Assembly (NCBI RefSeq): GCF_026230105.1
Contig: NC_079476.1
Span: 8,508,709 to 8,572,708, forward strand
Length of the DNA: 64,000 bases
Source of the DNA: Diorhabda sublineata
Lineage: Eukaryota; Arthropoda; Insecta; Coleoptera; Chrysomelidae
Reading direction: 5' to 3'
Positions 23,165 through 33,330 of this stretch are shown here, one piece after another; within the stretch, counting starts at the first letter, position 1, and each line of letters starts with the position of its first letter. The translations under genes and the position numbers were made by a program. The notes beneath the pieces were generated by a model. It was not told the DNA's origin. It saw only the letters and a list, made by a program, of their open reading frames with translations, and searched no databases.

Positions 23165-23321
23165 GCACGTACATCCGCTCAAATAGTGTCATAAGTCAAA
23201 AAATCTATCGAGTAAATAGCGTTTGAAATGAATTCATTTCATTTTTCCAGCACGAATAGTACAATAAAAGATATGTTTCAATTTTTTGACTTATGACACT
23301 ATTCGTGCGGATGTGCCGGTA
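23165..23321. repeat. Small palindromic element (MITE-like)
   Basis: About 40 bp at 23165-23203, ending aatagtgtcataagtcaaaa, is matched in reverse complement at 23282-23321. The ~80 bp between them is unrelated. The unit could fold into a hairpin and looks like a miniature inverted-repeat element. Confidence 0.65.
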
Positions 23322-23825
23322 TATGCTGCCAAAATATACTATGTCTCAATACTAGTAGCTTTCCAATTACACTATTTGAGCACTCAATCGAGCAAATGGG
23401 TGCACAATGCTTCAAACCCATGGTCCAAATTGTCGTTTGAGTCGAGCACAGTTGCGTTTTCCCCGTGCCCCTCAAAAACCAGATAAACGTTTGGGCTCCG
23501 TAAGCTTCAAAATTGTGCTTTAAACACTGACTGTAGAATTGAGGTTATGTAGGCATATTTCAAATTCATTTAGATTTACATTTGTGTTTGCTTAAAACAA
23601 AATTTTCTTTCGGAATATGCATTATTACTCAATGAAGAAGACTATAAAAGGGGTTAAGCAGGTATATATAGTAAAACATATAATTTCAAAAAAATACTTC
23701 TGTAGTATTCGTATTATGTATTCAATTAATCGAGTATATTTTATCTTCAACACGGTAACAAATAATTAATTTGTGACGTTTTCAAATTTGATACTGGACA
23801 CAAAACTTACCGAAGTTTGTTCCAA
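23322..23825. other. No gene seen
   Basis: The + strand frame 23286-23486 is locally GC-richer but begins inside the palindrome and shows no domain. Confidence 0.35.
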
Positions 23826-23995
23826 ACTAAGTTGGAATCTCTAGAAGCGTTGGTGATATTCATACTGAACACACTCTTTACACTACCCTACACCAACACT
23901 TACAATTGCAATGTCTGACGAGCATTTCGATAACCAAGTTATCGTCTTCAGAGACTGTTTACCTGTGTTGAAGTAGTGGTGGTGTAAACAGTGTA
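23826..23995. repeat. Hairpin repeat family, copy 1
   Basis: Contains gttggtgatattcatactga, caccaacacttacaattgca, tttcgataaccaagttatcg and tcttcagagactg, followed by ggtggtgtaaacagtg. The same ordered blocks recur at 24592-24820, 30095-30285 and 30640-30805. This copy keeps mainly one arm of the hairpin. Confidence 0.75.
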
Positions 23996-24591
23996 TTCGG
24001 GAAGTTTGTCCAATTAGGGTTTTGGAATTCCGCATTGTTTCCAATAACGGGGGATTAACTTCGTAACAGCAGGATCCTGCAGGATACCTTTTTCATGGAA
24101 TTAAAAATAATAAACTGTATTATGGTTATAATCAACTTAAAAATACAAAAATCAACAACGCCTTGCTTACTAATAATTGGCTATTTATTTCACCACTTCG
24201 GCTACTTATTTAATAATAAAAGCTCCTGTTACATAAAAAAATATCAATATTTGGTAGAACTTTGTAGGTACTTTTGTACTATACCAGTTCACTAAAATTA
24301 TAAATTCTAATCTTTATCTGAGGTAATAGTTATTATCAGTATGTTTTATTCACAAAGAGTATCATATGAATTTAGTTTACTAAGTCTTTCAATTTTTCTT
24401 ACCAAATAGTTACTCATAAAGTTAGAAATATGAAATAATCCAATAATCAGTCACTTCTTTTTTGAAAATATGATTTTAAGAAACAAATGGCATCCATGGT
24501 TTTATCTCACAATCTACTTCTTATAGAACTATATATGTAGCCAGCAGCCGAAAATCCTCCTTTTGCCTCTACACTTGTTAGCTTGATAGTT

Positions 24592-24820
24592 AGTTGGAAT
24601 TTCTGGACCCGTTGGTGATGTTCACTGAACACACAGTTTACACTACCAATACACCAACACTCATACTTGCAATATCTGACAGGCGTTTCGATAACCAAGA
24701 CTGAAGGTAAACTGTTTTGTTTACTGTCTATTTTACCTTCAGTCTCTGAAGACGATAACTTGGTTATCGATACGCCCGTCAGTCAGTGTAATTATGAGTG
24801 TTGGTGTAGTGGTAGTGTAA
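24592..24820. repeat. Hairpin repeat family, copy 2
   Basis: Both arms are present: left arm with tttcgataaccaaga and ctgaaggtaaactg, right arm with accttcagtctctgaagacg and ataacttggttatcga, then gagtgttggtgtagtggtag. The outer blocks (caccaacactcat / gagtgttggtg) are also inverted, so the whole ~230 bp unit is an imperfect palindrome. Confidence 0.8.
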
Positions 24821-25795
24821 TAATTTGATAGTTAATAAATAGTCATGCAACAAAATCAAATATTTTCTTTCACTCTATCGGTTTAAAATGCTGTTATTTC
24901 TGTCTTTAATATTTTATCAAAGTTTCTCTCTTCTGTAATTTCTGTCTGTTTAATGTAATCTTCATTTTATTTTTTTAGATGCATTTATAATTTCTCTTGT
25001 AAAGTTGAATTATTTTCCAGAGATAATTGGCTATTATCTACGTCTACATCATGTACAAGTTCTGTGTTTTCAACGTCGTCTTTAATGACTGCATAAAATG
25101 TTTCATTTCTTGCCGGAACTTATCCTTTTTTTGGTATTACAAATGTAGGATTTGGCATTACAAATGTAGGATTTGGCATTTTCAGTTATTGGTCATACTT
25201 AATTGGATGCTGTTAGTAAATCAACATAGCAGTAATTTCGTTGCGTCTTTTTTTCATTTTTGCACGTAGCACAACGGAAAGTTCTTTACTTAAAAGTGTA
25301 TCCTGCTTTTCCAACTTCTACAAAATAAATCGAAATGTTGTTTCTTCAGTTATTAGGATAGACTCTCTTCTACATAGTACTTGAACGCCCAAATTAAAGG
25401 GTTGTACGCTATCAACATTTTTGATTTTGTACTATCCTTCATCCGTAAATTTTATTTCAGATGCTATGTCGATGAGAGCTGAGTAACATATCAAGAAACC
25501 TGTTTCAGCGTGTCCGGCAGTCTATAATCAAGCTTAATTCTTTTCCTGTATCTTCTTTCACATATTTTTGCAAACACATATCATCTTTAGCTGGCGATCC
25601 TCGGAAAATCCTAACCACTTTTCAAACTTTTTGAATAATTCAGTAGATTCCCGATTATCCGAGGTAATTGGTACCGGGACCACAAGGTTAAGTTCAGTTA
25701 TCGTGAAAAAGACGTAAAACCTCGTGAAAGGTTTCAAAACTGGTATATTGGAAGCAAAAACAAATAATTATCACAATTACAGACCTGTAAGCAAG
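24821..25795. other. No gene seen; short tandem duplication
   Basis: AT-rich. At 25136-25180 a 21 bp unit (attacaaatgtaggatttgg plus c) occurs twice in tandem. The + strand frame crossing it has no recognisable domain. Confidence 0.4.
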
Positions 25796-25799
25796 GGGA

Positions 25800-26660
25800 A
25801 ACATAGATTATTTCTTAAAAAAGTCTTTGATCGTCTTCTGAGATAACCTCTTCCCTTGATTGGACGATACAATGTTGCGCAACGCTGTAGAAATAGGATG
25901 TCGGGTGGCGTACACTCTTCTTGTTGCTCTCTGAAAGCAAGAGCAACGTCGATCTCCTTCAGCCCGTCGGTGTATTATATTTTGGGAGTTATCTCGTCCT
26001 TATTATCATCTTCTTCACTGTCTTTAGTACCGGTTACCATATTGATGATTTCTTCGTCGGTAATTTCCATCTGTTTTTGCTGTTGATCTTCAACGGGTAA
26101 CTCATTGGCTAATTCGATTAGTTCACTCACGTTCTCGGACTGAGGCGCTTTTTTGCATGGCCCGTCAATGCCAAATAAATTTTTCCAAGATTTTTGAACG
26201 GTGGTTGTTTTTATCTCCTTCCACGCTGATGCAATCTAGTACGACACATCTTTTAATGTGACTTGTTTTAGTCTAGATGTTGTATAAGCAAGATTACATT
26301 AGAGGGTAGAAAGATTGCCTTAATACCACCACTGCACAGTTCTTGGGCATCAGGGCGAGATGGCACATTATCTGATAGTAGAAAATCTTTCCTGAGAAGC
26401 TTTTTTTTATCAAAAACTCTTCGGTGACAGGTACAAATTGTAAAATCAATCACTAAATATCGGGCCGTCCACCAATGCATACCTTTGGTTGTGGTAGTGG
26501 ACTTTTACATTTTTAAAGGCTCTAGGTTTTTGGCCTATCCAATAAGCAGCTGCCTCAGCTTTAATGAGCCAGAAGCATTAGCTGTAGCTACTGTCGTTAC
26601 CCACTCTTTGATTTTTTTTAAATCCAAGAGCAGTCGTTTCGGATTTTGTTGCCAAGGTTT
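25800..26660 (-). pseudogene. Jerky/Tigger-like transposase remnant
   Basis: On the - strand I read ANASGSLKL (DDE_1 block), SDNVPSRPDAQELCSGGIK and AIFLPSNVILLIQHLD (the LDNAPxHP...LPPNVTSLIQPMD block with the second catalytic Asp region), then TTTVQKSWKNLFG, a Glu/Asp-rich linker with EITDEEIINMVTG, and DVALAFREQQEE near the C terminus. This is the order in Jerky-like/Tigger (pogo superfamily) transposases with a DDE_1 domain. Stops and frame changes break it; the N-terminal CENP-B-type HTH was not found. It is a different copy from the Jerky-like sequence at 39.2-40.8 kb. Confidence 0.75.
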
Positions 26661-27380
26661 TAAAAGGTATCAAAAATTAACTCTCGTTTTGTCGGAATTA
26701 GAAATATGATCTGAAGTTAATCCTTCCCTAATCCAATACGATGTTCAGCAGTACAAGAACCATGTATTCGAATCAGACCAAGATTCAAATGAGTTTCTTT
26801 GTGATAAACATTTACGTTCAAATATTTTTGTCGAATCTAAACGAAAATCTTTGTAGATGTTTCTCGAGATGTGCAAATTCGATAATCATTTCAGCTTTAA
26901 TCGCGTTTGAAAAATTCATAACTGTAGGTCTGATTGTATTAGGATAGGAGTTGGGGAATTAAAATCCACTCTTCGAGAACAAATACCTCAAATCTGAAAA
27001 CGTACAAAATATATTATGACTAAAACCATTCTAGAAACTATTTTTTTGCATTGAATTTTCTCTTATTAAATAGCCTTCGATAGTTTTTTTTACTTTTCTT
27101 CTTGGGAAGCTCTTCTCCTTCATCAATATTATGAAATGATGACGACGGTGAGGCTACTTTAGATGATACCTCCGTGTTTTATTGAGATGATTATTAAACA
27201 GTGTTAAGTTCTTAAGTGAGTTTTCAGGTTAGTGGTAGAACGTTGGCTAACTTTTAAAAAAATTACAACATAGGAGACATTTTGATTTCCCTCCTTCCTC
27301 GTCGAGCCCATTGGTTTCGTGACAAAGTGCTTAATAAATTGGAAAGCAACTACTGTAATTGGGCTTTACAACTTATTGTG
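26661..27380. other. No gene seen
   Basis: Sequence just above 26660 may include degraded N-terminal parts of the same Jerky-like transposase, but I could not confirm motifs. The rest is AT-rich. Confidence 0.35.
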
Positions 27381-27382
27381 TA

Positions 27383-27983
27383 CGAGGTCTGGCTATAAGT
27401 AACGAGACTGCACGCATAGAGTGCGTCCTAGACGGGTGGGGTAAAACCATGTGTGACGAAAAATAGAAGCAACGTATTAATCTCAAATTTCTCGTTAAAT
27501 TGGGAAAAACTCCGACTGAGTGCTATAAATGGTTTCAAGAGGCCTATGGGGACAAGTCTCTATCTCGTGCACGTGTTTTCGAGTGGTGTAAACGTTCTAG
27601 TGAGGGCCGAGAGAGCACTGAAGATGACTAGCGCCCAGTTCCCCCTGTAACAAAAGTCTGTGCGAAGCTGGTGCCAAATAACCTGACTCCTCTCCAAAAG
27701 CTCTTGCGTCAACGGATCTGCTCAGATTTCCTTGAAAGGTTAGAAAAAGATCTGCTTTGAAAGGGACCCGATTTGAGTCAATGGAAGCGGTAAAGCAGAG
27801 CAGTTCCTAAAGGCTCGCACCAAATAAGACTTCCAGCACTGTTTCGATCAAAGGAAAAAACGTATGGAAAGGTGTGTGGCGAGGGGAGGGGACTATATTG
27901 AAGGGGGGCATTCGAATGTATGATAATTTTTATAATAAAACCCCTTTTCGTAACCAGTCTCCTTATTTAATAGCCAGACCTCG
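27383..27983 (+). mobile_element. Internally deleted DD34D-type mariner
   Basis: The ends are inverted copies: cgaggtctggctat at the left, next to TA at 27381-27382, and atagccagacctcg at the right. Inside, the + strand starts like a mariner transposase (RINLKFLVKLGKTPTECYKW, then ARVFEWCKRSSEGRESTEDD), contains LVPNNLTPLQK-like sequence, and then jumps to a C-terminal-like block (VPKARTK... FDQRKKRMERCVARGGDY). The catalytic core is deleted, and stops are present, so this 601 bp unit is a non-autonomous deletion derivative. The right-hand flanking TA is not intact. Confidence 0.8.
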
Positions 27984-30090
27984 TTTGAACCCCGGAATAT
28001 TTCATCATTATCTATTCATAAATTAGCTAAAATGAGAAAACGCTGCGCGATTTGCAACTGCCCTACTACAACGAGAGGTAAAATGCATAATTCATGTTCG
28101 ATTAACGAACGTTCCCTTCTTATTTTTTAATTATATTGAAATGTGCCTTAACCACTTTCAAAATAATAATCTTAACAAATATTTTATTATTATAACCTCT
28201 ATTTTATATTTTCTTTCACTTTCCAAATAATTGCCTACATATTTTTTTGCTTCTGTAAAGCATCAACACATTTTTGTGGCATAGAAAGTAACTAAGCTTC
28301 ATATATATTTCTTTTTATAGGTATTTTCAGTTATTTCAACAGATAATTCTATTAGTGATGAATTATCGTTTCCTTTGCTAATAATAAATCATTCTGCTTT
28401 AGACCTGTGTCAGGATTTATCTGTGGCAATCAAAGGATTTTGTTAGAAATTATAATAAAATCATGTTTTTATACCTATCCAATTTAAAAATGAAATTTGT
28501 TAAAATGTTGATGTTTTTACAGTCAATATTTTAACAATATTTTCAAAAAAACTATGTATAATTGGACAATGCTCAATTCAAAAATTTCAAACCAAACTCT
28601 TCAAGTTCCGCAGCGGTTAAAGTAGAGTGCGAACCCACACAATAGTGAGCTTAGATTAACACTAATGCAGTTATTTGTCAGGGTAACTGAAAACTCGATA
28701 ATAAAAACATTATTTTGACTGGATGAGAAAAATTGGACATTTTTTCTTATTCCGTCCTCATCTAAAATTAATCAAATCTATTTTTATGTGCTGTATAAAA
28801 TTTTGCAAATGATAGGACTTTTTTTAAAAGATAACTTTCACTTTCCCGAATTTTTTGAGGGACTTTTGAAAGTGACCATTATAGTATAAACAAAATAATT
28901 AGGAAATAAAATCCTAAAATGTATTTAAATGTGTATACGTTCTTTTTTTGTATGTATACAGTACGTCGCATTCAAGATAGAGATAATCTCATACTTTCAC
29001 TGATTCAATGAAATTTTTTTAGTCATTCGAACACATTGCAGCTTTTTTATATAATTTTACGTAAGAACAAAATTGTTTTAGGTGTTTTTTTGTTGTTGTG
29101 TTAGACTAAGTAATAATTTGATACGTTACCAGTGTCGTTTCCGAATTTTTCAGTAAAATGATTTCCTTCTAAAATCTATTAAGATCAGTAGTTTTTCTAG
29201 GCGAAAAAGAAATATATATTATTATAGTATCCTGACCAAGTAGTAAATTTTTTGACGCCATCAGAATCTGTCCTACAAGTAGGACCAATTTTGTAATATT
29301 CGCCATATAAAAGAAGAAGTGTCAATAAAAATTAAGTAGTAGGAAATAAATTAACTGTTTAAATTTCAAAATAAAACCATTTATTAAATATTATTAAACA
29401 CCATTTATAATAGTAAAAAATAAATTCAAAAAAAAATCTTGTGCAATATAGAAAACCGGTTTTCTCATTTGGACCGTTAGTTTCCTATAGTCTATTTCAG
29501 AAAGGTGTAGAGTAATAATATAAGAAATTCCGTCCAGTTCGGCAAAATTTCGGTGTCGGCAATAGGTGTAGGTCTTGAAATAGTATTGTTTGTAATATTA
29601 AAATTTCAAGAAATTGCGTAAGAGAATTCGGAAAAGTATGTTTTCTGGCCAGTGATATATATTTTCTTTCAGTGTCAATATCGAATTATTGTGTACGGAT
29701 TACTTAGGTAGTAGATTATACAGTTATGTTTTGCGTATAACAGATACCGTTCAACCTTCTATTAGTGCCTCTGCCTAATTCCAACTCTATTTCAGATTCG
29801 GCTTTCTTTTTTAAGAGTATCCTACCGGCACGCCTTTGACACACTATTTTCAGTGTTTGTGAATGGATAATAATAGGCTAAACCCATAAATTTACCCCAA
29901 CCCGGGTGGGTACTATGAAATCAATGTGAAACTATGAAAGTGGCTTAAATATTCGTTAGATCACTATGTGGTCCCTTTGCATACCTAATGAGGTTTTATG
30001 ACTTTATACCTTTCTGAAATAACCTCTAAAATGAACCATTAGCTTAATATTCGGCAATAATTACAACAATATAACATTTCAACTGCAGCA
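27984..30090. other. No gene; weak inverted repeat pair
   Basis: AT-rich, no open frame of note. About 45 bp near 29480-29520 (ctatttcagaaaggtgta) is matched imperfectly in reverse complement near 30000-30050 (tacctttctgaaataacc), so a ~0.6 kb inverted-repeat element may lie here. Confidence 0.4.
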
Positions 30091-30094
30091 AAAA

Positions 30095-30285
30095 GTTGGA
30101 ATTTCTGGAACCGTTGGCGATATTCATACTGAACACATTCTTTACACTACCACTACACCAACACTCACGATTACACTGTCTGACGAGCTTTCGATAACCA
30201 AGTTATTGTCTTTAGAGACTGAAGATAAACTGTTCATCTTCAGTCTCTGAAGATGATAACTTGGTTATCGAAACGTGTATGAATC
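30095..30285. repeat. Hairpin repeat family, copy 3
   Basis: Same block order as copy 2: gttggcgatattcatactga, ctacaccaacactca, tttcgataaccaagttattg, then the inverted arm with cttcagtctctgaagatg and ataacttggttatcgaaacg. Confidence 0.8.
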
Positions 30286-30639
30286 CAAATGCGACATTTC
30301 ATATATTGTATCATATCTTCTTTCTTGGTTCCTTCACACAATGCACAAAATCATGAACCAGTATTTTCTGTTTGTTTGATTATACTTATTTTATTGAAGT
30401 TTTCCAAGTTTATTCTGTGTAACTGTGATTTGTAAAGGCTGCATGTTATTTTCACTGCTTTCTGAGCTATTGGCGCTATATGAGAAGACAAAGTACCATC
30501 TGGTTTTTGATTTTTCATTGATCGCGATGATTTTTTCTTCAAGAACTCCTCTAAATCGATGATTCTTGTTGTCACCTCTATTTTCATCATCATTACTGAA
30601 AGAAGTTGTAACAAAGGTTGGAGGTTGCAAAACATCAGC
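30286..30639. other. Unassigned open sequence between repeat copies
   Basis: The - strand frame 30908-30351 runs through the pogo C terminus, hairpin copy 4 and this stretch. The peptide in this part (for example RIIDLEEFLKKKSSRSMKN) could be a continuation of the pogo-like C-terminal region, but I cannot confirm it. Confidence 0.35.
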
Positions 30640-30805
30640 TGAACCCACTGTTTACACCAACACTCACAATTACAATGTTCGAAGCGCGTTTCGATAACCA
30701 AGTTATCGTCTTCAGAGACTGAAGGTGAACGGTTTACCTTCAGTCTCTGAAGTTCTGGTGTGTTCAGTATGAATATCACCAACGCTTTCAGAAAATCCCA
30801 ACTTG
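30640..30805. repeat. Hairpin repeat family, copy 4 (inside pogo remnant)
   Basis: Contains acaccaacactcacaattac, tttcgataaccaagttatcg, tcttcagagactgaaggt and the inverted arm accttcagtctctgaag, ending tatgaatatcaccaacg. It lies within the pogo-like C-terminal reading frame, interrupting it. Confidence 0.75.
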
Positions 30806-31290
30806 AAACATCGGCAGGTACAAATTGGTCTTCTGTAAATACAGGCCTATTTACTGACCAAGTTCTGGAAGCACGGAAGGCACTCCCACAGTGGCCGCTG
30901 TGACACATGCCTCATTTAGTAATTTTGACATTTACGTTTGATATATTTTATCCCCTTCATATAAGCGAAGAAACGTTTCTTGAGCTTGTGTAAAATAAGT
31001 CTGCAAAGGACCAAAAAATGCTATATCCAAAGGCTGTAAACGGTGGGTGATATAGCCAGGCAGATGAAGTAAGACCATTCCATTTTTTCTAACAAACTCA
31101 CAAGCCTGCAAATTTTTGCTGTATATTATATGGCCATTGAGCAGTATGTACATTGCAGTTGATATGTTTTTGGAAATTTATCGGCCATTCAACAAAGAGA
31201 TCTGAGTTATATATTCTTTGTCCGAAATCGTAACAATACTGGCGGGAGGTGGTCCAATTTTAAGGTCAGAATAAAATTTTTAATTTCTTA
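30806..31290 (-). pseudogene. pogo-like transposase, second half
   Basis: The - strand reads GPPPASIVTISDKEYITQ near 31240 (the GAPPGS block), then LLNGHIIYSKNL, NGMVLLHLPGYITHRLQPLD (the LLxDGHxSHxxN...LPPHTTHxLQPLD block with the second catalytic Asp replaced by Asn in this copy), FFGPLQTYF, and C-terminal pieces FRASRTWSVNRPVFTEDQFV. These are pogo-type DDE_1 features. The first half of the same protein lies at 32880-33330, beyond an insertion. Stops are present. Confidence 0.8.
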
Positions 31291-31321
31291 TTTCTTAGAC
31301 CTTTTGATATATTAATGTATA

Positions 31322-31360
31322 TAAATGCTCTTGATTATAGGTCTCGTCTGTTTTAAAATA
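31322..31360 (+). repeat. Inverted repeat flanking Tigger-like insertion (left)
   Basis: Contains ggtctcgtctgttttaaaat; its inverted partner with attttaaaacagaagagacc is at 32819-32858. They flank the Tigger-like element almost directly on the right side and at ~95 bp on the left. Confidence 0.65.
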
Positions 31361-31455
31361 ATTTTTTTCATAGTTTTTAAAAGAAAGATAAATTTTGATG
31401 TTTCGACTTTTCTTTAAGTCTTTATCAATATATCAAAAATTATCAAAAAAAACTA

Positions 31456-32816
31456 CGGTAGGACCTCCATATAACTAAATTGAAGGTTCCAAAGTAAAAG
31501 TTCGTTACATAGAAACTTCATTATAAAGAAATTGTATTGTAAGTTTGAAAAAACATATAAATAGTAGTACTTGTGTTTTTATGAAATGTAACAAAGGATA
31601 TTATATAAAAAAACTCAATTAGAACAAAAAATAAACTGTTTATTTTTTATGTTTATTATGTAAACTTCATTTATCTACATGAAATATACATATGTACATA
31701 ATAAAAAACAACAACAAAAATCAGTACATTTTATGAAGCAATAGGAAAATGTATACAGATCAAATGGTAATTTATTTGTTTTGAGCTGGGAAATATTTTC
31801 TAATATCTTGTTGAACAGGTGTTTGTAACTTCTCATAGAAATGTTCACACCATCATTTGGAAAACATTATCAGGCACTTCTTCAACACACTGGAAACCAT
31901 GTCTGATGGTCTCAAAAGCAGGCAGCATTTCGGACTTTGAGGGCTTCGGTCTTTCTGGTTCCTCAGTATCATCCGTTTCGTCGTCCTCTTGGTGTTCGAG
32001 ATCTTGTATCGAGTCTATTATATCATCACCAGTAGGATATTCAATCACAATCAAGTCGAAACTCGCATCATGAAATCGCTGTATCTTTTTTTCTTCTACA
32101 TATTAAGATCTGAGACTTTCCCAAAAACTTAATCACATTATTAGTTTTAGTACCATGCATTCAGAAGTAGTAAATTTTAAACTTCCTCACTCAACTTTGT
32201 CAATCGTATGCACAAAGTCGGGAGAGCCTAAAAAAAATTTTCCGGAATTTGCTATACAACCGGAAAATTTTTGGGGGGATTCGGATGTATTTATTTACTT
32301 TTTGAATTGGTTCAAGGGTATGCCAAAAAAATTTCATGAAAAAATATTCATTATTCGCCAAAATACAGCAACAGCAACAGAACAGCAAAAATCACGAATT
32401 CATTTTTTCCAGATTTTCGACTTAAAACTCGATTTTGACCATGTTCCCCCAACTTTGGAAAATAGTAAATGTCATATTCGTATTCAGCTTCCTCGAAAAT
32501 ATAAATGGTTTTTAGCGGCTAGAACGAGGTTGGTCGGTTTTTTGTTTTCTAAGCGATTTTTTGGGGGTGATCCGCTCGCCTATAACTTTCCGACAGCTGG
32601 CAGTTTCTTCTAATGTGCCTCCCCTTGTCACCATTTCTGTAATTTTATTAATAAAAATTACTTTTTGGATTTTTTTCGGAGCATTTTAATTCGTTATATG
32701 GAAGATTTTCTTCGTTATCTGGAAACATTTTTGTATAAAGGAATTTCATTTGTCTTTAAAAAAAAATCGTTACAGAGAAGAATATAGATAGATAGAATAA
32801 CAAAGAGGCTCTACTG
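31456..32816 (-). mobile_element. Tigger-like element inserted in the pogo remnant
   Basis: Ends are cggtaggacctccatataac at the left, after TA (31454-31455), and aaagaggctctactg at the right, before TA (32817-32818); Tigger/pogo elements begin CAGTAG...CCTC and target TA. More subterminal similarity (cgttatatgga / tccatataac) is inverted. The - strand near 32054-31845 reads an acidic linker and SKSEMLPAFETIRHGFQC, resembling the C-terminal part of Jerky/Tigger proteins. The rest of a transposase is missing. Confidence 0.65.
32155..32613 (+). CDS. Orphan open frame of 152 codons
   Basis: An uninterrupted + strand frame starting ATG inside the Tigger-like element. The peptide has stretches such as SGEPKKNFPEFAIQPENFWG and a basic C-terminal part (RKYKWFLAARTRLVGF). 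I recognise no domain, signal peptide or membrane segment. An open run of this length is unlikely by chance in DNA this rich in AT, and the 3' end (32560-32610) is GC-richer. It could be a second TE gene, captured sequence, or chance. The opposite strand also has a short frame here (32388-32200). Confidence 0.25.
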   Translation: MHSEVVNFKLPHSTLSIVCTKSGEPKKNFPEFAIQPENFWGDSDVFIYFLNWFKGMPKKFHEKIFIIRQNTATATEQQKSRIHFFQIFDLKLDFDHVPPTLENSKCHIRIQLPRKYKWFLAARTRLVGFLFSKRFFGGDPLAYNFPTAGSFF

Positions 32817-32818
32817 TA

Positions 32819-32858
32819 ATTTTAAAACAGAAGAGACCTAAAATCAAGAACATTTAGA
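32819..32858 (-). repeat. Inverted repeat flanking Tigger-like insertion (right)
   Basis: Partner of 31322-31360; see that entry. Confidence 0.65.
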
Positions 32859-32879
32859 TGCATAAATAAAATTTTATTG

Positions 32880-33330
32880 TATTAAAAATTATCATCGGTG
32901 GAATATATACCCCGGCGGCAGCACTAACTGTACCTATCATAGTTGTACTGACGCCACGTTCATCACTTGTTAGACTTCCTTACCTGGTGCTTCCTTTTAC
33001 GAACAATTTTTTGGGGAGACTTTTTTGCGCATTGGTAAAACCAGCTTCGTCCACGTTAAATATGGTGTCGGATGTAAATTTATGCTTATCGAAAATTCGT
33101 TCTAAAATATCGAAAAAGTGACTAACATTTTCTTTATTAAAGCCCGTGGCTCTAGCCATTGAGGTTCCTTCGGGTTTACGGAGCGAAAGGAGGGAAAAAT
33201 ATATTTTTCTACAATATCAAAACCTGACATCCTTAATTGTTAAACCAAAATAGCATTCTTCAAGGTGAAGGATGTGCTCAGAATTAATTCTTTCGAACGG
33301 AGTTTTTTTAGACCACAATCCATAGCGTCC
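32880..33330 (-). pseudogene. pogo-like transposase, first half of DDE_1 domain
   Basis: The - strand reads LRKPEGTSMARATGFNKENV, FFDILERIFDKHKF, TIFNVDEAGF (the first catalytic Asp, IxNxDETG block), and then GTVSAAAGVYIPPM after two stops. The order continues naturally into GPPPAS at 31240 on the far side of the Tigger-like insertion, so the two parts are one disrupted gene. The HTH part is not recognised upstream. Confidence 0.8.

Noticed and set aside
30351..30908. 185-codon - strand frame as a single gene
   Set aside because: It runs through the pogo C terminus, a hairpin repeat and unassigned sequence; a chimera, not one protein.
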